From NCBI GenBank assembly GCA_024275895.1, contig JAJRYE010000106.1, forward strand, positions 1 to 64,000: a stretch of 64,000 nucleotides of DNA, written 5' to 3'. Below, piece by piece: positions 9,369 to 18,614 of the stretch. The stretch is from Alphaproteobacteria bacterium (lineage in GTDB: Bacteria; Pseudomonadota; Alphaproteobacteria; Rhizobiales; BM303). The notes beneath the pieces are model-generated. The model was not told where the DNA came from. It worked only from the letters and a program-made list of their open reading frames with translations, and did not search any database. Each line of letters begins with the position of its first letter. Within the stretch, counting starts at the first letter, position 1. The position numbers and the translations under genes were made by a program.

Positions 9369-12300
9369 AGAAGCTTGATCCGGAACAGGTCACACGCGTC
9401 GTTGAGGCCGCCAGCGCCAGCCAGCGCCTGGCGGCGCAGCATGACAAATCCGCCTGGGTTTCGGCCAATGCCGGGGCAGGCAAGACCCGGGTTCTGGTTG
9501 ACCGCGTCACGCGCCTGCTGCTGGCGGGCACGGCGCCGGGGCGCATATTGTGCCTCACCTATACCAATGCCGCGGCGGCGGAAATGTCCAATCGCCTGTT
9601 TGCGCGCCTTGCGAACTGGGCCACTGCGCCGGATGCGGATTTACAAACGTATATCCGCGCCCTTCCCGGCACGCCCGATGAACCCGATGCCGGGCTTCTC
9701 GCCAGTGCGCGCAATCTGTTTGCCCAGGCGCTGGAGACGCCCGGCGGATTGAAAATCCAGACCATTCACGCCTTTTGCGAAGGCTTGTTGCACCGTTTTC
9801 CGCTCGAAGCGGGCGTACCGGCCGGATTTGCCATTCTCGATGATCGCGAACGCGGCGAATTGCTCGGACAGGCGGTGCGCGAGGTTCTTGCGCGGGCAGC
9901 AAGCGGCAAGGACGCCGATCTGGCGGCGGCGTTCAGTATCGTTGCCGGTCTGGTCGCCGAGGGAAGTCTTGACGAGCTGGTTGGCGCCATGGCCGGTCAC
10001 GAGGCGTTCAAATCTCTTGCCGCCCTGCCCGCCGCAGCGAAGGAGGCGCATTTTGCCGCTCTGGCGAAAAGCTGGAATATCACGCCCGACGATACCTCCG
10101 GCGGGCTGGTGGAATCCTTTGCCGGTGATGCTGGTTTTGCCCGTGATTTTTACCGGCATGCGGCAAAAATTCTGGCGCAGGGGCTGGATTCGGACAAAAA
10201 AAAATCCTCAGCCATTTCAGCTGCCCTGGAGGCCGCAACAGCGCCTTTGCGCTTTGAAATGCTCAGCCCCGTCTTCCTGACCAGAGACGGCAAACCACTG
10301 GCAAGGGTCATAACCAAAAAGCCGGGGGACAAGAATCCGGCCATCCGGGATTTTCTCCTCAATGAGCAGGGCCGGTATGTGCAAACCTCGCGCAGGATCA
10401 AGGCGGTGCTTCTGCTGAAGGCCAACCGGGCGCTGTTTGAGCTTGGCGGCGCGGTCATTGCGCGTTTTGAGCGCCTGAAGCATGATCGCTCGCGGCTTGA
10501 TTACAATGATCTGATCACCCGCACGCAAAATTTGCTTTCGCTCTCCGCCGATGCCGCCTGGGTTCTCTACAAGCTTGATGGCGGTATCGATCATGTCCTG
10601 ATTGACGAGGCCCAGGATACCAGCCCGGCGCAGTGGAAAATCGTGCAATATCTCACCGGGGAGTTTTTCGCCGGGGAAGGGGGCAGTGACCGGGTTCGCA
10701 CGGTTTTTGCGGTTGGCGATGAAAAACAGTCGATTTTCAGCTTTCAGGGTGCCAATCCGCAAAAATTCAGCGAAATGCGGGACTGGTTTGCCGAATGCGC
10801 CCGGGAAAACTGGGTGAATGTGCCGCTCAATGTCTCGTTTCGCTCGACTTCCGCCGTTTTACACGCCGTTGATCTGGTTTTTGCCGGCGGCGCGGCGCAA
10901 AAGGGCATGAGCTGGCGTGAAAGCACCGTGCGTCATCTGCCCAGCCGGTCCGGACCGGGTCTGGTGGAAATCCGCCCGCCCGTCGCGGCCGGGCCGGAAG
11001 GGGAGGAAAAACCCTTCCCTGCCCCTGTCGATATTGCGCCGCGCCGCTCGCCGGAGCTGCTTCTGGCAGATCAGATATCGCAGCGGATTGCCGACTGGCT
11101 CAAAACCGGCCGCAGGCTTGAAGCCCGCCAGCGCCCCGTCGTGCCGGGCGATATCCTGATTCTGGTGCGCAAACGCGGTATTTTCGCCGACGCCATGGTG
11201 CGGGCCCTGAAAAGGCGCAATATCCCCGTTGCCGGCGCTGACAGGATGCGGCTGACCGAACAGATCGCGGTACAGGATTTAATCGCATTGGGAAATTTCA
11301 CCCTGCAACCCGATGATGATTTGAATCTCGCCGCACTTTTGAAAAGCCCGCTTCTTGAGATCAGCGAGGATGATCTGTTCCAGCTTGCGGCAGCACGCAA
11401 AAAAAGCCTGTGGCGCGCGCTCCGCAACCGGGCCGGTGAAAAGGAGATTCTAGCGCGGGCCTCAAGGCGGCTTGAGCGCTGGGGTGAGGCGGCAAGGCAT
11501 CTGCGCCCCTATGAATTTTATACCGGCATTCTCGATGGCGAGGGGCGGCGTGAAGCGATGATCCGCAGGCTGGGATCGGAAGCGGCCGACCCCATCAATG
11601 AATTTCTGGCCCAGAGCCTGAATTACGAACAAACCCGCACCGCCTCCCTGCAGGGATTTCTGGCCTGGATCAGCGCCGGCGATATCCAGATCAAGCGCGA
11701 TATGGAACATGGCAAAAACGAAGTGCGCATCATGACCGTGCACGGCGCAAAGGGGCTTGAGGCGAATATTGTCTTTCTTCCCGATACCTGTGCGGTGCCG
11801 CGCAAGCAGGATATGCCGAAACTTCTCGATCTGCCGCAAGAGCCCGGAACGGCGCTGAAACTACCCGTCTGGACAATCAACAAAAGCTTCCGCGAGCTGC
11901 TCCTGGCCGATATTTACGAGCAGGCCGCCGAACGGCAGAGGGAAGAATATAACCGCCTGCTTTATGTTGCCATGACCCGGGCGCGGGACGAGCTTTACAT
12001 CTCCGGTTTTGAAAAAAAACACAAACCGCAGGAACATTGCTGGCACAGCCTGATCCATGAGGCGCTGAAGCCGGTCGCCGAACCTGTCCATGCTGAGGAT
12101 AAAACCCCGGCCGTCCGGCGGCTTGTCCACAAGGCGCCCGCGGCGCAAGGAGACAGGCGCGATGCGCCAGAACCCGCCGCCGTAGCGGCGCGTCTTCCCG
12201 CCTGGGCCCGAAGCGGCGCGCTGGCGGAGAAACGCCGCGCTGCGCCGCTTTCGCCCTCGCGCCTCGCGGCGGCGGAATTTGGTGCAGGGCAATATCTTCA

Positions 12301-12871
12301 GCCCGCGGCGCTCTCGCCGTTTGAAGGGGGAGATACGAAGCGTTTCAAACGCGGCAACATGATCCACACCCTGCTGGAATATCTGCCGCAGATCGCCCCG
12401 GATGAGCGCAAGCCGCGCGCGGCGGCGTTTCTCATGCGGCCCGGAAATGATCTGGCGCCGGAAGAGGCGGATGAAATTATCGGCGAAGTTGCCGCCATTC
12501 TCGAAAATCCGCAATTTGCCCCCTTCTTCGGACCCGGCAGCCGCGGTGAGGCGCCTTTTGCGGCGCAACTTTCCCCGCCGGCGGGAGGGGAGGCCGAAAC
12601 TTTCGTCTTTGGCCAGATTGACCGGATCGCCATTCTGGAAACCGAAATCCTCATTCTGGACTACAAGACAAACCGCCCGCCGCCGCGCGAGGTTGAAGAT
12701 GTGCCTGAAATTTATTTGCGCCAGATGGCCGCTTACGCGCAGGCGCTGGAGGGTATGTTTGAAGGCCGCAAACTGCGCTGCGCCCTCCTGTGGACGGATG
12801 CGCCGCGGCTTATGGAACTGCCGGGCGAACTGCTTTTGCGCTATATGACGCAAGCCCCTGCACAGGCGTGA
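9365..12871 (+). CDS. addA: Double-strand break repair helicase AddA
   Basis: UvrD/RecB-like superfamily 1 helicase plus nuclease, partner of AddB; 1168 residues from the ATG at 9365 (ATGA overlap with addB). An in-frame start at 9332 would lie inside addB and is not preferred. Helicase motif I is visible as ANAGAGKTRVLVDRV, motif Ia region as LTYTNAAAAEMSNRL, motif II as VLIDEAQDTSPAQWK, motif III region as AVGDEKQSIFSFQGA, and motif V region as MTVHGAKGLEA. The C-terminal nuclease has ILDYKTNR. Length and motif order match the alphaproteobacterial AddA family. In many relatives a thioredoxin gene follows addA; here it is replaced by a small membrane-protein gene. Confidence 0.95.
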   Translation: MKKLDPEQVTRVVEAASASQRLAAQHDKSAWVSANAGAGKTRVLVDRVTRLLLAGTAPGRILCLTYTNAAAAEMSNRLFARLANWATAPDADLQTYIRALPGTPDEPDAGLLASARNLFAQALETPGGLKIQTIHAFCEGLLHRFPLEAGVPAGFAILDDRERGELLGQAVREVLARAASGKDADLAAAFSIVAGLVAEGSLDELVGAMAGHEAFKSLAALPAAAKEAHFAALAKSWNITPDDTSGGLVESFAGDAGFARDFYRHAAKILAQGLDSDKKKSSAISAALEAATAPLRFEMLSPVFLTRDGKPLARVITKKPGDKNPAIRDFLLNEQGRYVQTSRRIKAVLLLKANRALFELGGAVIARFERLKHDRSRLDYNDLITRTQNLLSLSADAAWVLYKLDGGIDHVLIDEAQDTSPAQWKIVQYLTGEFFAGEGGSDRVRTVFAVGDEKQSIFSFQGANPQKFSEMRDWFAECARENWVNVPLNVSFRSTSAVLHAVDLVFAGGAAQKGMSWRESTVRHLPSRSGPGLVEIRPPVAAGPEGEEKPFPAPVDIAPRRSPELLLADQISQRIADWLKTGRRLEARQRPVVPGDILILVRKRGIFADAMVRALKRRNIPVAGADRMRLTEQIAVQDLIALGNFTLQPDDDLNLAALLKSPLLEISEDDLFQLAAARKKSLWRALRNRAGEKEILARASRRLERWGEAARHLRPYEFYTGILDGEGRREAMIRRLGSEAADPINEFLAQSLNYEQTRTASLQGFLAWISAGDIQIKRDMEHGKNEVRIMTVHGAKGLEANIVFLPDTCAVPRKQDMPKLLDLPQEPGTALKLPVWTINKSFRELLLADIYEQAAERQREEYNRLLYVAMTRARDELYISGFEKKHKPQEHCWHSLIHEALKPVAEPVHAEDKTPAVRRLVHKAPAAQGDRRDAPEPAAVAARLPAWARSGALAEKRRAAPLSPSRLAAAEFGAGQYLQPAALSPFEGGDTKRFKRGNMIHTLLEYLPQIAPDERKPRAAAFLMRPGNDLAPEEADEIIGEVAAILENPQFAPFFGPGSRGEAPFAAQLSPPAGGEAETFVFGQIDRIAILETEILILDYKTNRPPPREVEDVPEIYLRQMAAYAQALEGMFEGRKLRCALLWTDAPRLMELPGELLLRYMTQAPAQA

Positions 12872-12925
12872 CAACTTGCCGCAGCATTTACGATAATTTA
12901 AACCGGTTTATCTACACTCCGGCGC

Positions 12926-13360
12926 ATGTTCTTTATCGCCGCCGGCATATTCATCGGCCTGAGCGCCTATTCCCTCTACTCTACAATCATGTCCTGGAGA
13001 GCGGTGCGCACGGGGCGGGTTCATATCGATGTGATCCGCGACCTTACCGGGCGGATAGACAAGAGCGAAATTACCGGGCTGTTCGGCAGCCCCGATGCGG
13101 CGCTGTCTTATCCAGTAACCCCGGGCAGGATCAAAAAGGCCAGAGCGCCGTTTTGCGTATTGCTTTCCAGCGAAATTGCCCAGATAATTCTCATCGTGGC
13201 ATTGGGCTATGTGCTTTATGAGGGCTCGACGCCATTGGGATGGGTGATTCTGGCGGCTGCCGGGGCCTATATTTCAACGGGCTATCTTCTCGCGGCCTAT
13301 CTCATCGCCGTGCATATGGAGCAGCTTGAAGACGAAATCGAATCCGGCTCATTCTCATGA
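12926..13360 (+). CDS. Small hypothetical membrane protein
   Basis: 144 residues, family not recognised. It has a hydrophobic N-terminus (about 1-22), a basic cytoplasm-like loop (about 24-75, with several Arg and Lys) and two further hydrophobic segments (about 77-99 and 103-130), ending in an acidic tail (LEDEIESGSFS). The predicted topology is three membrane segments. It starts 54 bases after addA on the same strand, so it may be the last gene of that operon, and ends in TGA about 65 bases before the next gene. The frame is open throughout with coding-like composition and hydrophobic periodicity, so I regard it as real. No enzymatic motif is visible and no function is proposed. Confidence 0.6.
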   Translation: MFFIAAGIFIGLSAYSLYSTIMSWRAVRTGRVHIDVIRDLTGRIDKSEITGLFGSPDAALSYPVTPGRIKKARAPFCVLLSSEIAQIILIVALGYVLYEGSTPLGWVILAAAGAYISTGYLLAAYLIAVHMEQLEDEIESGSFS

Positions 13361-13425
13361 TGGATTTTGCCTGAATTTTACTTTATGCCTGCTGTGGGTA
13401 ACAACAAAATCATTTTAAGGCGCAG

Positions 13426-14943
13426 ATGAAACACCGGCACAAAGGCGCGGTTGCGGCAGGACATGAGCTTACCGCGCAATCCATGGCGGAAATTCTGGCT
13501 GAGGGCGGCAACGCATTTGATGCCGCGATCGCCGGCGCATTCATGGCCTGTGTCGCCGAGCCGGTGCTGGCGGCCCCTGGCGGCGGCGGCTTCTGCATGA
13601 TCCATGATGCGCACCGCTCCTGCATCCGTCTGATGGATTTTTTCGCTCATACACCGCGCAACAGGCGCCCGGCGGATCAACTGGAGTTTTTCCCCATAAC
13701 GGCTGATTTTGGCACCGCGACGCAGGAGTTTCACATTGGCGCCGGGGCGGCGGCGGCGCCCGGATTTGCTCAAGGCATGTGCGCGCTGCATGAGCGGCTG
13801 GGAAAGCTGCCCCTTATGCGCATCGCCGAGCCTGCCCTCGCGGCGGCGCGCAAAGGCGTGAAGGTCAGCCGGTTTCAGGCCGGGCTTTTTCAAATTATAG
13901 CGCCGATCCTGCTCTCCAACCCCTGCGCTAGAGATGTTTTTGCCCCCGAAGGACGGCTTCTTGAGGCGGGCGAAACCCTGTATAACCCCGCTCTTGCCGA
14001 TGCGCTTGAGGCTCTGGCGATGCAAGGCGATATCGTCTTTACCCGCGGCGAGATCGGTCAGGCCATGCTGGCCCAGTCGAAAGATCAGGGCGGCCATCTG
14101 ACGGAGGAGGATTTATCAGGCTATGAAGTGAGGTGGCGCCAGCCGCTGCTGCGCCGCTACCGGGGGCTTGAAATGTTCCTCAATCCGCCGCCCTCGGCAG
14201 GCGGCACCCTTATCGCCTTTGCGCTCGGGGTCTTGTCGGGTCTGGAAAACGGGTCTGAGGATTTTACCCTCTCCATCGCCAGGGCGCTTGACCTGAGCGA
14301 TGCGGCCCGGCGTGATGCCGGACACTGTCTGGAGACATTGAGCGGTGATGCGGCGCTAAGGGCCTGTCTTGAAACAGCGCGGCGTCACAAGGCCGCAACC
14401 CGCGGTACCACCCATGTCAGCGCCATTGACGCTCAAGGCAATGCTGCCGCCCTGACGATATCAAACGGCGAGGGCAACGGCTATATGCTGGGCAAATACG
14501 GCTTCATGCTCAACAATATGCTGGGCGAGGAGGATCTCAACCCGCATGGTTTTCATAACTGGCCGGAGAATATGCGCCTTTCCTCAATGATGGCGCCCAG
14601 CCTTTTCCGCACCCCGGACGGAGGGCTGACCGCTCTGGGTTCGGGCGGTTCCAACCGGATCCGAAGCGCCATCGCCCAGGTGATCGCCAGAGTGGGGGCG
14701 GGCCATGAACTGGCCCGGGCCGTGCGTGAGCCGCGCCTGCACCCGGAACACGGACATCTGGATTTTGAAGATTTTTTCGGCGATGAATTGCGCGCCTCTC
14801 TCACAGCGGCTTTTCCCGATCACCGCGCCTGGAGCGAGGCGAACATGTTCTTTGGCGGTGTTCACGCGGTCTGCCGCAACCAGCTGGGCGAATTTATCAC
14901 CGTGGGCGATCCGCGCCGTTCCGGCGCCGGCTGCATTATTTAA
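13426..14943 (+). CDS. Gamma-glutamyltransferase family protein (Ntn hydrolase)
   Basis: 505-residue member of the gamma-glutamyltranspeptidase family, which transfers or hydrolyses gamma-glutamyl groups of glutathione and similar amides and matures by self-cleavage before a threonine. The N-terminal family signature is present (AAGHELTAQSMAEILAEGGNA) and so is the glycine loop APGGGGFCMI. The expected cleavage and nucleophile region reads RGTTHVSAIDAQGNA, followed by LTISNGEGNG and, further on, GSGGSNRIRSA. No signal peptide is visible (MKHRHKGAVAAGHE), so this is probably a cytoplasmic member rather than a periplasmic Ggt; the substrate is not predictable. It ends in TAA and is followed by a long AT-rich spacer. 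Confidence 0.88.
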   Translation: MKHRHKGAVAAGHELTAQSMAEILAEGGNAFDAAIAGAFMACVAEPVLAAPGGGGFCMIHDAHRSCIRLMDFFAHTPRNRRPADQLEFFPITADFGTATQEFHIGAGAAAAPGFAQGMCALHERLGKLPLMRIAEPALAAARKGVKVSRFQAGLFQIIAPILLSNPCARDVFAPEGRLLEAGETLYNPALADALEALAMQGDIVFTRGEIGQAMLAQSKDQGGHLTEEDLSGYEVRWRQPLLRRYRGLEMFLNPPPSAGGTLIAFALGVLSGLENGSEDFTLSIARALDLSDAARRDAGHCLETLSGDAALRACLETARRHKAATRGTTHVSAIDAQGNAAALTISNGEGNGYMLGKYGFMLNNMLGEEDLNPHGFHNWPENMRLSSMMAPSLFRTPDGGLTALGSGGSNRIRSAIAQVIARVGAGHELARAVREPRLHPEHGHLDFEDFFGDELRASLTAAFPDHRAWSEANMFFGGVHAVCRNQLGEFITVGDPRRSGAGCII

Positions 14944-15319
14944 AAACCTCCTGAAAGAGTAAAACCGCCGCTGTAAGGCAAGGACCGGGCCGGATTATAC
15001 CGGCAGATTTGGTAAATCCCCCGGGCGGCGGATGTGTATCTGCCGGTTTATACGATGTTTTAATCGAATTTTCATCTTGTGTTGTTTGCTAAGATAAAGT
15101 ATTAACTCTTAAGTAATCCATTTAAAATCATGTAATCAATTAATATAGCTAGCAGTGTATCTTATGATTAACGGATGGTAACTATATTTATTTCTTGATG
15201 TTAACTTGATGGTAATTTCCGCGATGTAAAGTCCTCCACAGTTTGGTCCTGCTAGACCTGCTGGAGATGGCGAACATGGCAGGAGAACTGTCAGGAAAGT
15301 CTAACATTAGGAGAGTAAC
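14944..15319. other. AT-rich 376-bp intergenic region upstream of the Flp pilin gene
   Basis: No convincing gene is present. Bases about 15055-15220 are strikingly AT-rich against the GC-rich surroundings, with repeated TTAA, TAAT and GTTAAC-like words. Nearer the pilin gene is a pair of arms, TCCTGC near 15245 and GCAGGA near 15284, that could fold in the leader RNA. The region very likely carries the promoter and leader of the pilin gene. I cannot assign specific -35 and -10 boxes with confidence. Confidence 0.5.
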
Positions 15320-15484
15320 ATGAAAAATCTGGTTCTTCGTTTCGCCAAGAATGAATCTGGCGCAACGGCTATCGAATATGGTCTCATTGCCATGCTGATC
15401 GCGATTGCGATCATCGCCGCCGCGACAACGCTCGGCACCAGCCTGAGCTCGACCTTCTCATATATTTCCGGCAAGCTGAAATAA
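15320..15484 (+). CDS. flp: Flp-type pilin (type IVb prepilin)
   Basis: 54-residue Flp/Fap pilin. A short basic leader (MKNLVLRFAKNESG) is followed by the conserved mature start ATAIEYGLIAMLIAIAIIAA, so the prepilin peptidase site is Gly|Ala with the essential Glu five residues after the cut. A hydrophobic helix and a short polar tail (SYISGKLK) complete it. The start is set by a good ribosome-binding site (AGGAGAG, 15309-15315). Flp pilins are assembled by a Tad secretion apparatus (cpaA-F, tadB/C), none of which lies in this window, so this is a detached pilin gene. It is a single transcription unit: AT-rich leader before it, strong terminator 50 bases after it. Confidence 0.93.
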   Translation: MKNLVLRFAKNESGATAIEYGLIAMLIAIAIIAAATTLGTSLSSTFSYISGKLK

Positions 15485-15536
15485 AGCCGGCTTACCCGAT
15501 GGTATGACAATCGGAAACTCCCGGTTAACGCATTGC

Positions 15537-15571
15537 AAAAAGCCCGCTTCATGAAAAGAAGCGGGCTTTTT
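15537..15571 (+). terminator. Rho-independent terminator of the flp gene
   Basis: A perfect 14-bp stem AAAAAGCCCGCTTC / GAAGCGGGCTTTTT around the loop ATGAAAA, with the T-run built into the stem. It lies about 50 bases after the pilin stop and would act in both directions. Confidence 0.92.
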
Positions 15572-15654
15572 ATATTCAATTTATCAGTTACTTAAGTGTT
15601 TTTCTGTTTACTGGAGTAGGGAAAAAACGGCAAGAATGAAGCGGCGGGTAAAAC

Positions 15655-16767
15655 ATGAATTACGCATCGGACAGGACAAGAACCAGTGATCGCAACACCG
15701 GGTTTGTCTGGCTGAAATCCTTCCTGGCTCATTTTACCGCGGCGTTTCGCTCGCACCGCATCGGATATCAGCTCTCTTTATCGGCCCTGGCGATGGCCAT
15801 GATCGCCATCTGGGCGACGGACCAGTCCATGGGGGTGTTTTTATTCTTCTCGATATCGCTCCTCATGGTGACGATCATCATTATCGCGGTGGCGGCTCTG
15901 GTGAAGTTTACCCGTATGATCCTCTTCGAGCATCCGGAAAGTCCGATAAGGGAATTTGTCCACTGGTTCAGATTTACCGTCATGGAGCCGGAGCGCCTCT
16001 CAAACGGCTTGCACGCCATCCTGATCATCAATTTCATGGGCATGGCCTATGGCTTGCTGAAGTCTTCAATTCCCGTGCTTGTTCCTTTTTCCTGGGATAC
16101 AAGTTTCATGGAACTGGACAGGATTTTGCATTTTGGCTGGCATCCCTGGGAAATCCTACAGCCGGTTTTGGGCTATCCGGCCGTGACCTTTGCCATGAAT
16201 TTTATCTACAATATCTGGTTTTTCATTATTCCGGCGTTTTTTGTCTGGGTCGGATTTATCATGCGCGATCAGGGTTTGCGTATGCAGTATATCGCCGCCA
16301 GCATCATCACCTGGATTATCGGCGGCAATATGTTTGCCACCTTGTTCTCATCCGCCGGCCCGTGTTTTTATGCCCTGCTCGGCAATTCCAGCGACCCCTA
16401 TGGCCCGTTGATGAGCTATCTGAACGCCGCCAACGGGCAATATGATATCTGGGCGCTGGGGGTTCAGGAGACGTTATGGAAAAATTACACCGCCGGTGAG
16501 ATGTCGGTCATCTCGGCCATGCCGAGCATGCATATCGCAAGCTCCACCCTGCTGGCCCTGGTGGCTTATGCCCATAACCGCCGTTTCGGGCTGCTGATGA
16601 CGGCTTATGCCGCCCTGATCTTTCTGGCCTCCATTCATCTGGGCTGGCATTATGCCGTTGACGGCTATTTTGGCGCTCTGATCGCCTTTGCAAGCTGGCG
16701 TTTTGCCGGATGGCTTGTCCGCCGGGACAAGACAAAACGCAAAGCTGCCCAAATTGTTCCGGTCTGA
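15655..16767 (+). CDS. PAP2-superfamily integral membrane protein
   Basis: 370 residues with at least six hydrophobic segments (around 40-56, 58-84, 118-137, 183-201, 212-231 and 312-327). The C-terminal half shows the PAP2-type phosphatase/transferase motifs: SAMPSMHIASSTLL (His293) and HLGWHYAVDGYFG (328-340), whose histidines and aspartate form the usual active site. The subfamily resembles the PAP2_3 group, which includes inositol-phosphorylceramide synthase-like enzymes, so it may act on a lipid phosphate or phosphodiester at the membrane. The exact reaction is not shown by the sequence. It is followed 77 bases later by a second PAP2-like gene, suggesting a two-gene unit. Confidence 0.82.
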   Translation: MNYASDRTRTSDRNTGFVWLKSFLAHFTAAFRSHRIGYQLSLSALAMAMIAIWATDQSMGVFLFFSISLLMVTIIIIAVAALVKFTRMILFEHPESPIREFVHWFRFTVMEPERLSNGLHAILIINFMGMAYGLLKSSIPVLVPFSWDTSFMELDRILHFGWHPWEILQPVLGYPAVTFAMNFIYNIWFFIIPAFFVWVGFIMRDQGLRMQYIAASIITWIIGGNMFATLFSSAGPCFYALLGNSSDPYGPLMSYLNAANGQYDIWALGVQETLWKNYTAGEMSVISAMPSMHIASSTLLALVAYAHNRRFGLLMTAYAALIFLASIHLGWHYAVDGYFGALIAFASWRFAGWLVRRDKTKRKAAQIVPV

Positions 16768-16843
16768 TGTTCCAGAAGCGCTCCCCAGAGCTTGTCAGGC
16801 CGGTGTGGATTATAAAAGATCCGGACAGCCGGAGGGACTAATT

Positions 16844-17797
16844 TTGAACACCGTTGCCGCTTCATTGCGCAAGGCCATGTTGTTGCCGCCTGAAAAAACC
16901 ATGCTGGTGGTTGCGATGGCCGCGGCCGCTATTGATATTGTCTTGATTGCGGTTCACGACTCACGGATTGACTGGCCCGCTTACGGCGGCATACTCGTCC
17001 TGATCGGCGCCCTTTTGATGACCGGTTTTTTCTACCGGACAACAGGCAGAAGCGAGCGTATTGCCGCCGCCACAATCGGCGCCGCCCTGTTTATTTTCTT
17101 CACGCTCTGCCTTTCCATGTTCAATTATCAGCTCCTGCCATTATGGCGCGCCCCCATTGACGCACAGCTCAATGCCATTGACCGGATCTTCGGATATCAC
17201 TGGCCTTCCGTTATCGAGTGGGCCTCAAGACACCTGGTTTTCAACACCCTTGTCCGCTACGCTTATCTGGCCACCTTGCCCCTGTTTGCGCTTACCGTTG
17301 TCATTCTCGGTTTGACCGGCCGCATCCGCGAGCTTCATATCCTGATGACCGCGTTATTGATCACGGCGACATTCACCATATGCCTGTGGGGTTTGTTTCC
17401 TTCCCTGGGCGCCCAGTCGCTCTATGAGTTGCCGGTGGCGGTGGAAAAATTGGCGAAGCCCGAACTCGGCACGGCCTATGGCAAGCTTTTATTGCAGCTC
17501 GCCAAAGATGGGCCGGGTCTGATCAGCCCGCAAAATATCAAGGGACTGATCGGCTTTCCCTCCTATCACATCGTCCTCGCCGTCCTTGTGCTTTGCGCGG
17601 TGCGAAACATAAAATGGGTCTTTGCGGTCTTTTTTCTTCCAAGCCTTCTTGTCGTGCCCGGCATTTTCATGCATGGCGGCCACCATCTGGTGGATTTGCC
17701 GGCCGGTATTCTGGTTGCGGTATCCGGCATTTATCTGGCGCGTAAATCCGTTTGCAGCTATTACCGCAAGCATGACCGGCCTGAATTTATCCGGTAA
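16844..17797 (+). CDS. Second PAP2-superfamily membrane protein
   Basis: 317 residues from a TTG at 16844, chosen because GGAGGGA (16831-16837) sits at the right distance. The open frame continues upstream to 16688, but that part overlaps the previous gene and looks non-coding; an ATG at 16877 is an alternative. About six hydrophobic segments are present, and the PAP2-like active-site motifs appear as GLIGFPSYHIVLAV and GGHHLVDLPAG. The architecture matches the preceding gene although sequence identity looks low, so the pair is best seen as two divergent PAP2_3-like lipid phosphatases or transferases encoded together. Substrate unknown. It ends in TAA, 17 bases before the convergent alkB stop. 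Confidence 0.75.
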   Translation: MNTVAASLRKAMLLPPEKTMLVVAMAAAAIDIVLIAVHDSRIDWPAYGGILVLIGALLMTGFFYRTTGRSERIAAATIGAALFIFFTLCLSMFNYQLLPLWRAPIDAQLNAIDRIFGYHWPSVIEWASRHLVFNTLVRYAYLATLPLFALTVVILGLTGRIRELHILMTALLITATFTICLWGLFPSLGAQSLYELPVAVEKLAKPELGTAYGKLLLQLAKDGPGLISPQNIKGLIGFPSYHIVLAVLVLCAVRNIKWVFAVFFLPSLLVVPGIFMHGGHHLVDLPAGILVAVSGIYLARKSVCSYYRKHDRPEFIR

Positions 17798-17814
17798 TCT
17801 TCTCGCGGGCTGAA

Positions 17815-18420
17815 TCAGGGAGTGCTCACCCGCCGCAGGGTCAGGTTAAAGCGGCCGCCCTCGGCAAGAAGCGAGGACGTGCCGGGATAAATCCGGTCAA
17901 CCCCGTGATAACAACGCCGCGCCGGCCCGGCCATGATCATGACATCGCCGGATATAATCCGCACCGAGCGGGTCGGGTCCCTGCGGCCGGTCCCGCCCAT
18001 GCGGAAAAGCGCTGTGTCTCCAAGTGAAATTGACACAATCGGCGCCTTCATATCGATTTCATCCTTGTCCACATGCAGGCCAAGGCGCGCTTTTGCGTCA
18101 TAGTAATTAATCAAACAGGCCTCGGGCGGGGCGCTGTATCCGGCCAGACCGGCCCAGATATCGAGCAGGATTTGCGGAATTGCGGGCCAGGGTATACGGT
18201 TTTCAGGGTGATATTCCTGATACCGGTAGCCCTGTTTGTCGCTCACCCAGCCAAGGGTGCCGCAATTGCTCATCCGCACCGACATGGGCTTGCCGGTTCT
18301 GGGCATTTGCGGCGTATAAAGCGGCGCGTCCTGCAACAGATCGCGAATCCGCAACAGCAGTTTTTCTTGTCCCTCCCGCCCCAAAAAGCCTGAATGGAGG
18401 CAATAACCATTATAGTTCAT
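17815..18420 (-). CDS. alkB: AlkB-type Fe(II)/2-oxoglutarate DNA/RNA dealkylase
   Basis: 201 residues. AlkB oxidatively removes methyl groups such as 1-methyladenine and 3-methylcytosine from DNA or RNA. The iron ligands are visible as His116 and Asp118 in LHVDKDE and His172 in CYHGVDRIYPG. The 2-oxoglutarate-binding arginines are in RFNLTLR (190-196). The NYYDAKARLGLHVDKDE block is typical of the family. The start lies about 195 bases from the divergent dnaK start, so the two share an intergenic region. No Ada-type operator is evident. It ends in TGA and is intact. Confidence 0.93.
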   Translation of the reverse strand: MNYNGYCLHSGFLGREGQEKLLLRIRDLLQDAPLYTPQMPRTGKPMSVRMSNCGTLGWVSDKQGYRYQEYHPENRIPWPAIPQILLDIWAGLAGYSAPPEACLINYYDAKARLGLHVDKDEIDMKAPIVSISLGDTALFRMGGTGRRDPTRSVRIISGDVMIMAGPARRCYHGVDRIYPGTSSLLAEGGRFNLTLRRVSTP

Positions 18421-18460
18421 GATTTTGTCCCTTTTCCTGAAAAAATGCAGTATTCAATAC

Positions 18461-18488
18461 CTTGCAGCCAGAATGTACGCCCCTATAT
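18461..18488 (+). promoter_or_regulatory. Sigma-32 (RpoH)-type heat-shock promoter of dnaK
   Basis: CTTGCA, 13 bases, then CCCCTATAT, close to the RpoH consensus CTTGAA-N13-CCCCATNT. It would give a leader of about 120 bases before dnaK. No CIRCE inverted repeat (TTAGCACTC-N9-GAGTGCTAA or near variants) is visible between alkB and dnaK, although hrcA is present in the window. Confidence 0.7.
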
Positions 18489-18614
18489 ACATTCACGAAC
18501 ACACATATTTGCGTAAAATCCAAGGGGACCGGCATACGGGGAGAACCTGATGCCCCGCGCGGGTGCTTGAGATGAGGCCCGTCCGGTCTGCCGCAGTAAA
18601 AAGAGGATATAATC

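Noticed and set aside
18421..18614. CIRCE operator before dnaK
   Set aside because: No TTAGCACTC/GAGTGCTAA-type pair with a 9-base gap is present.
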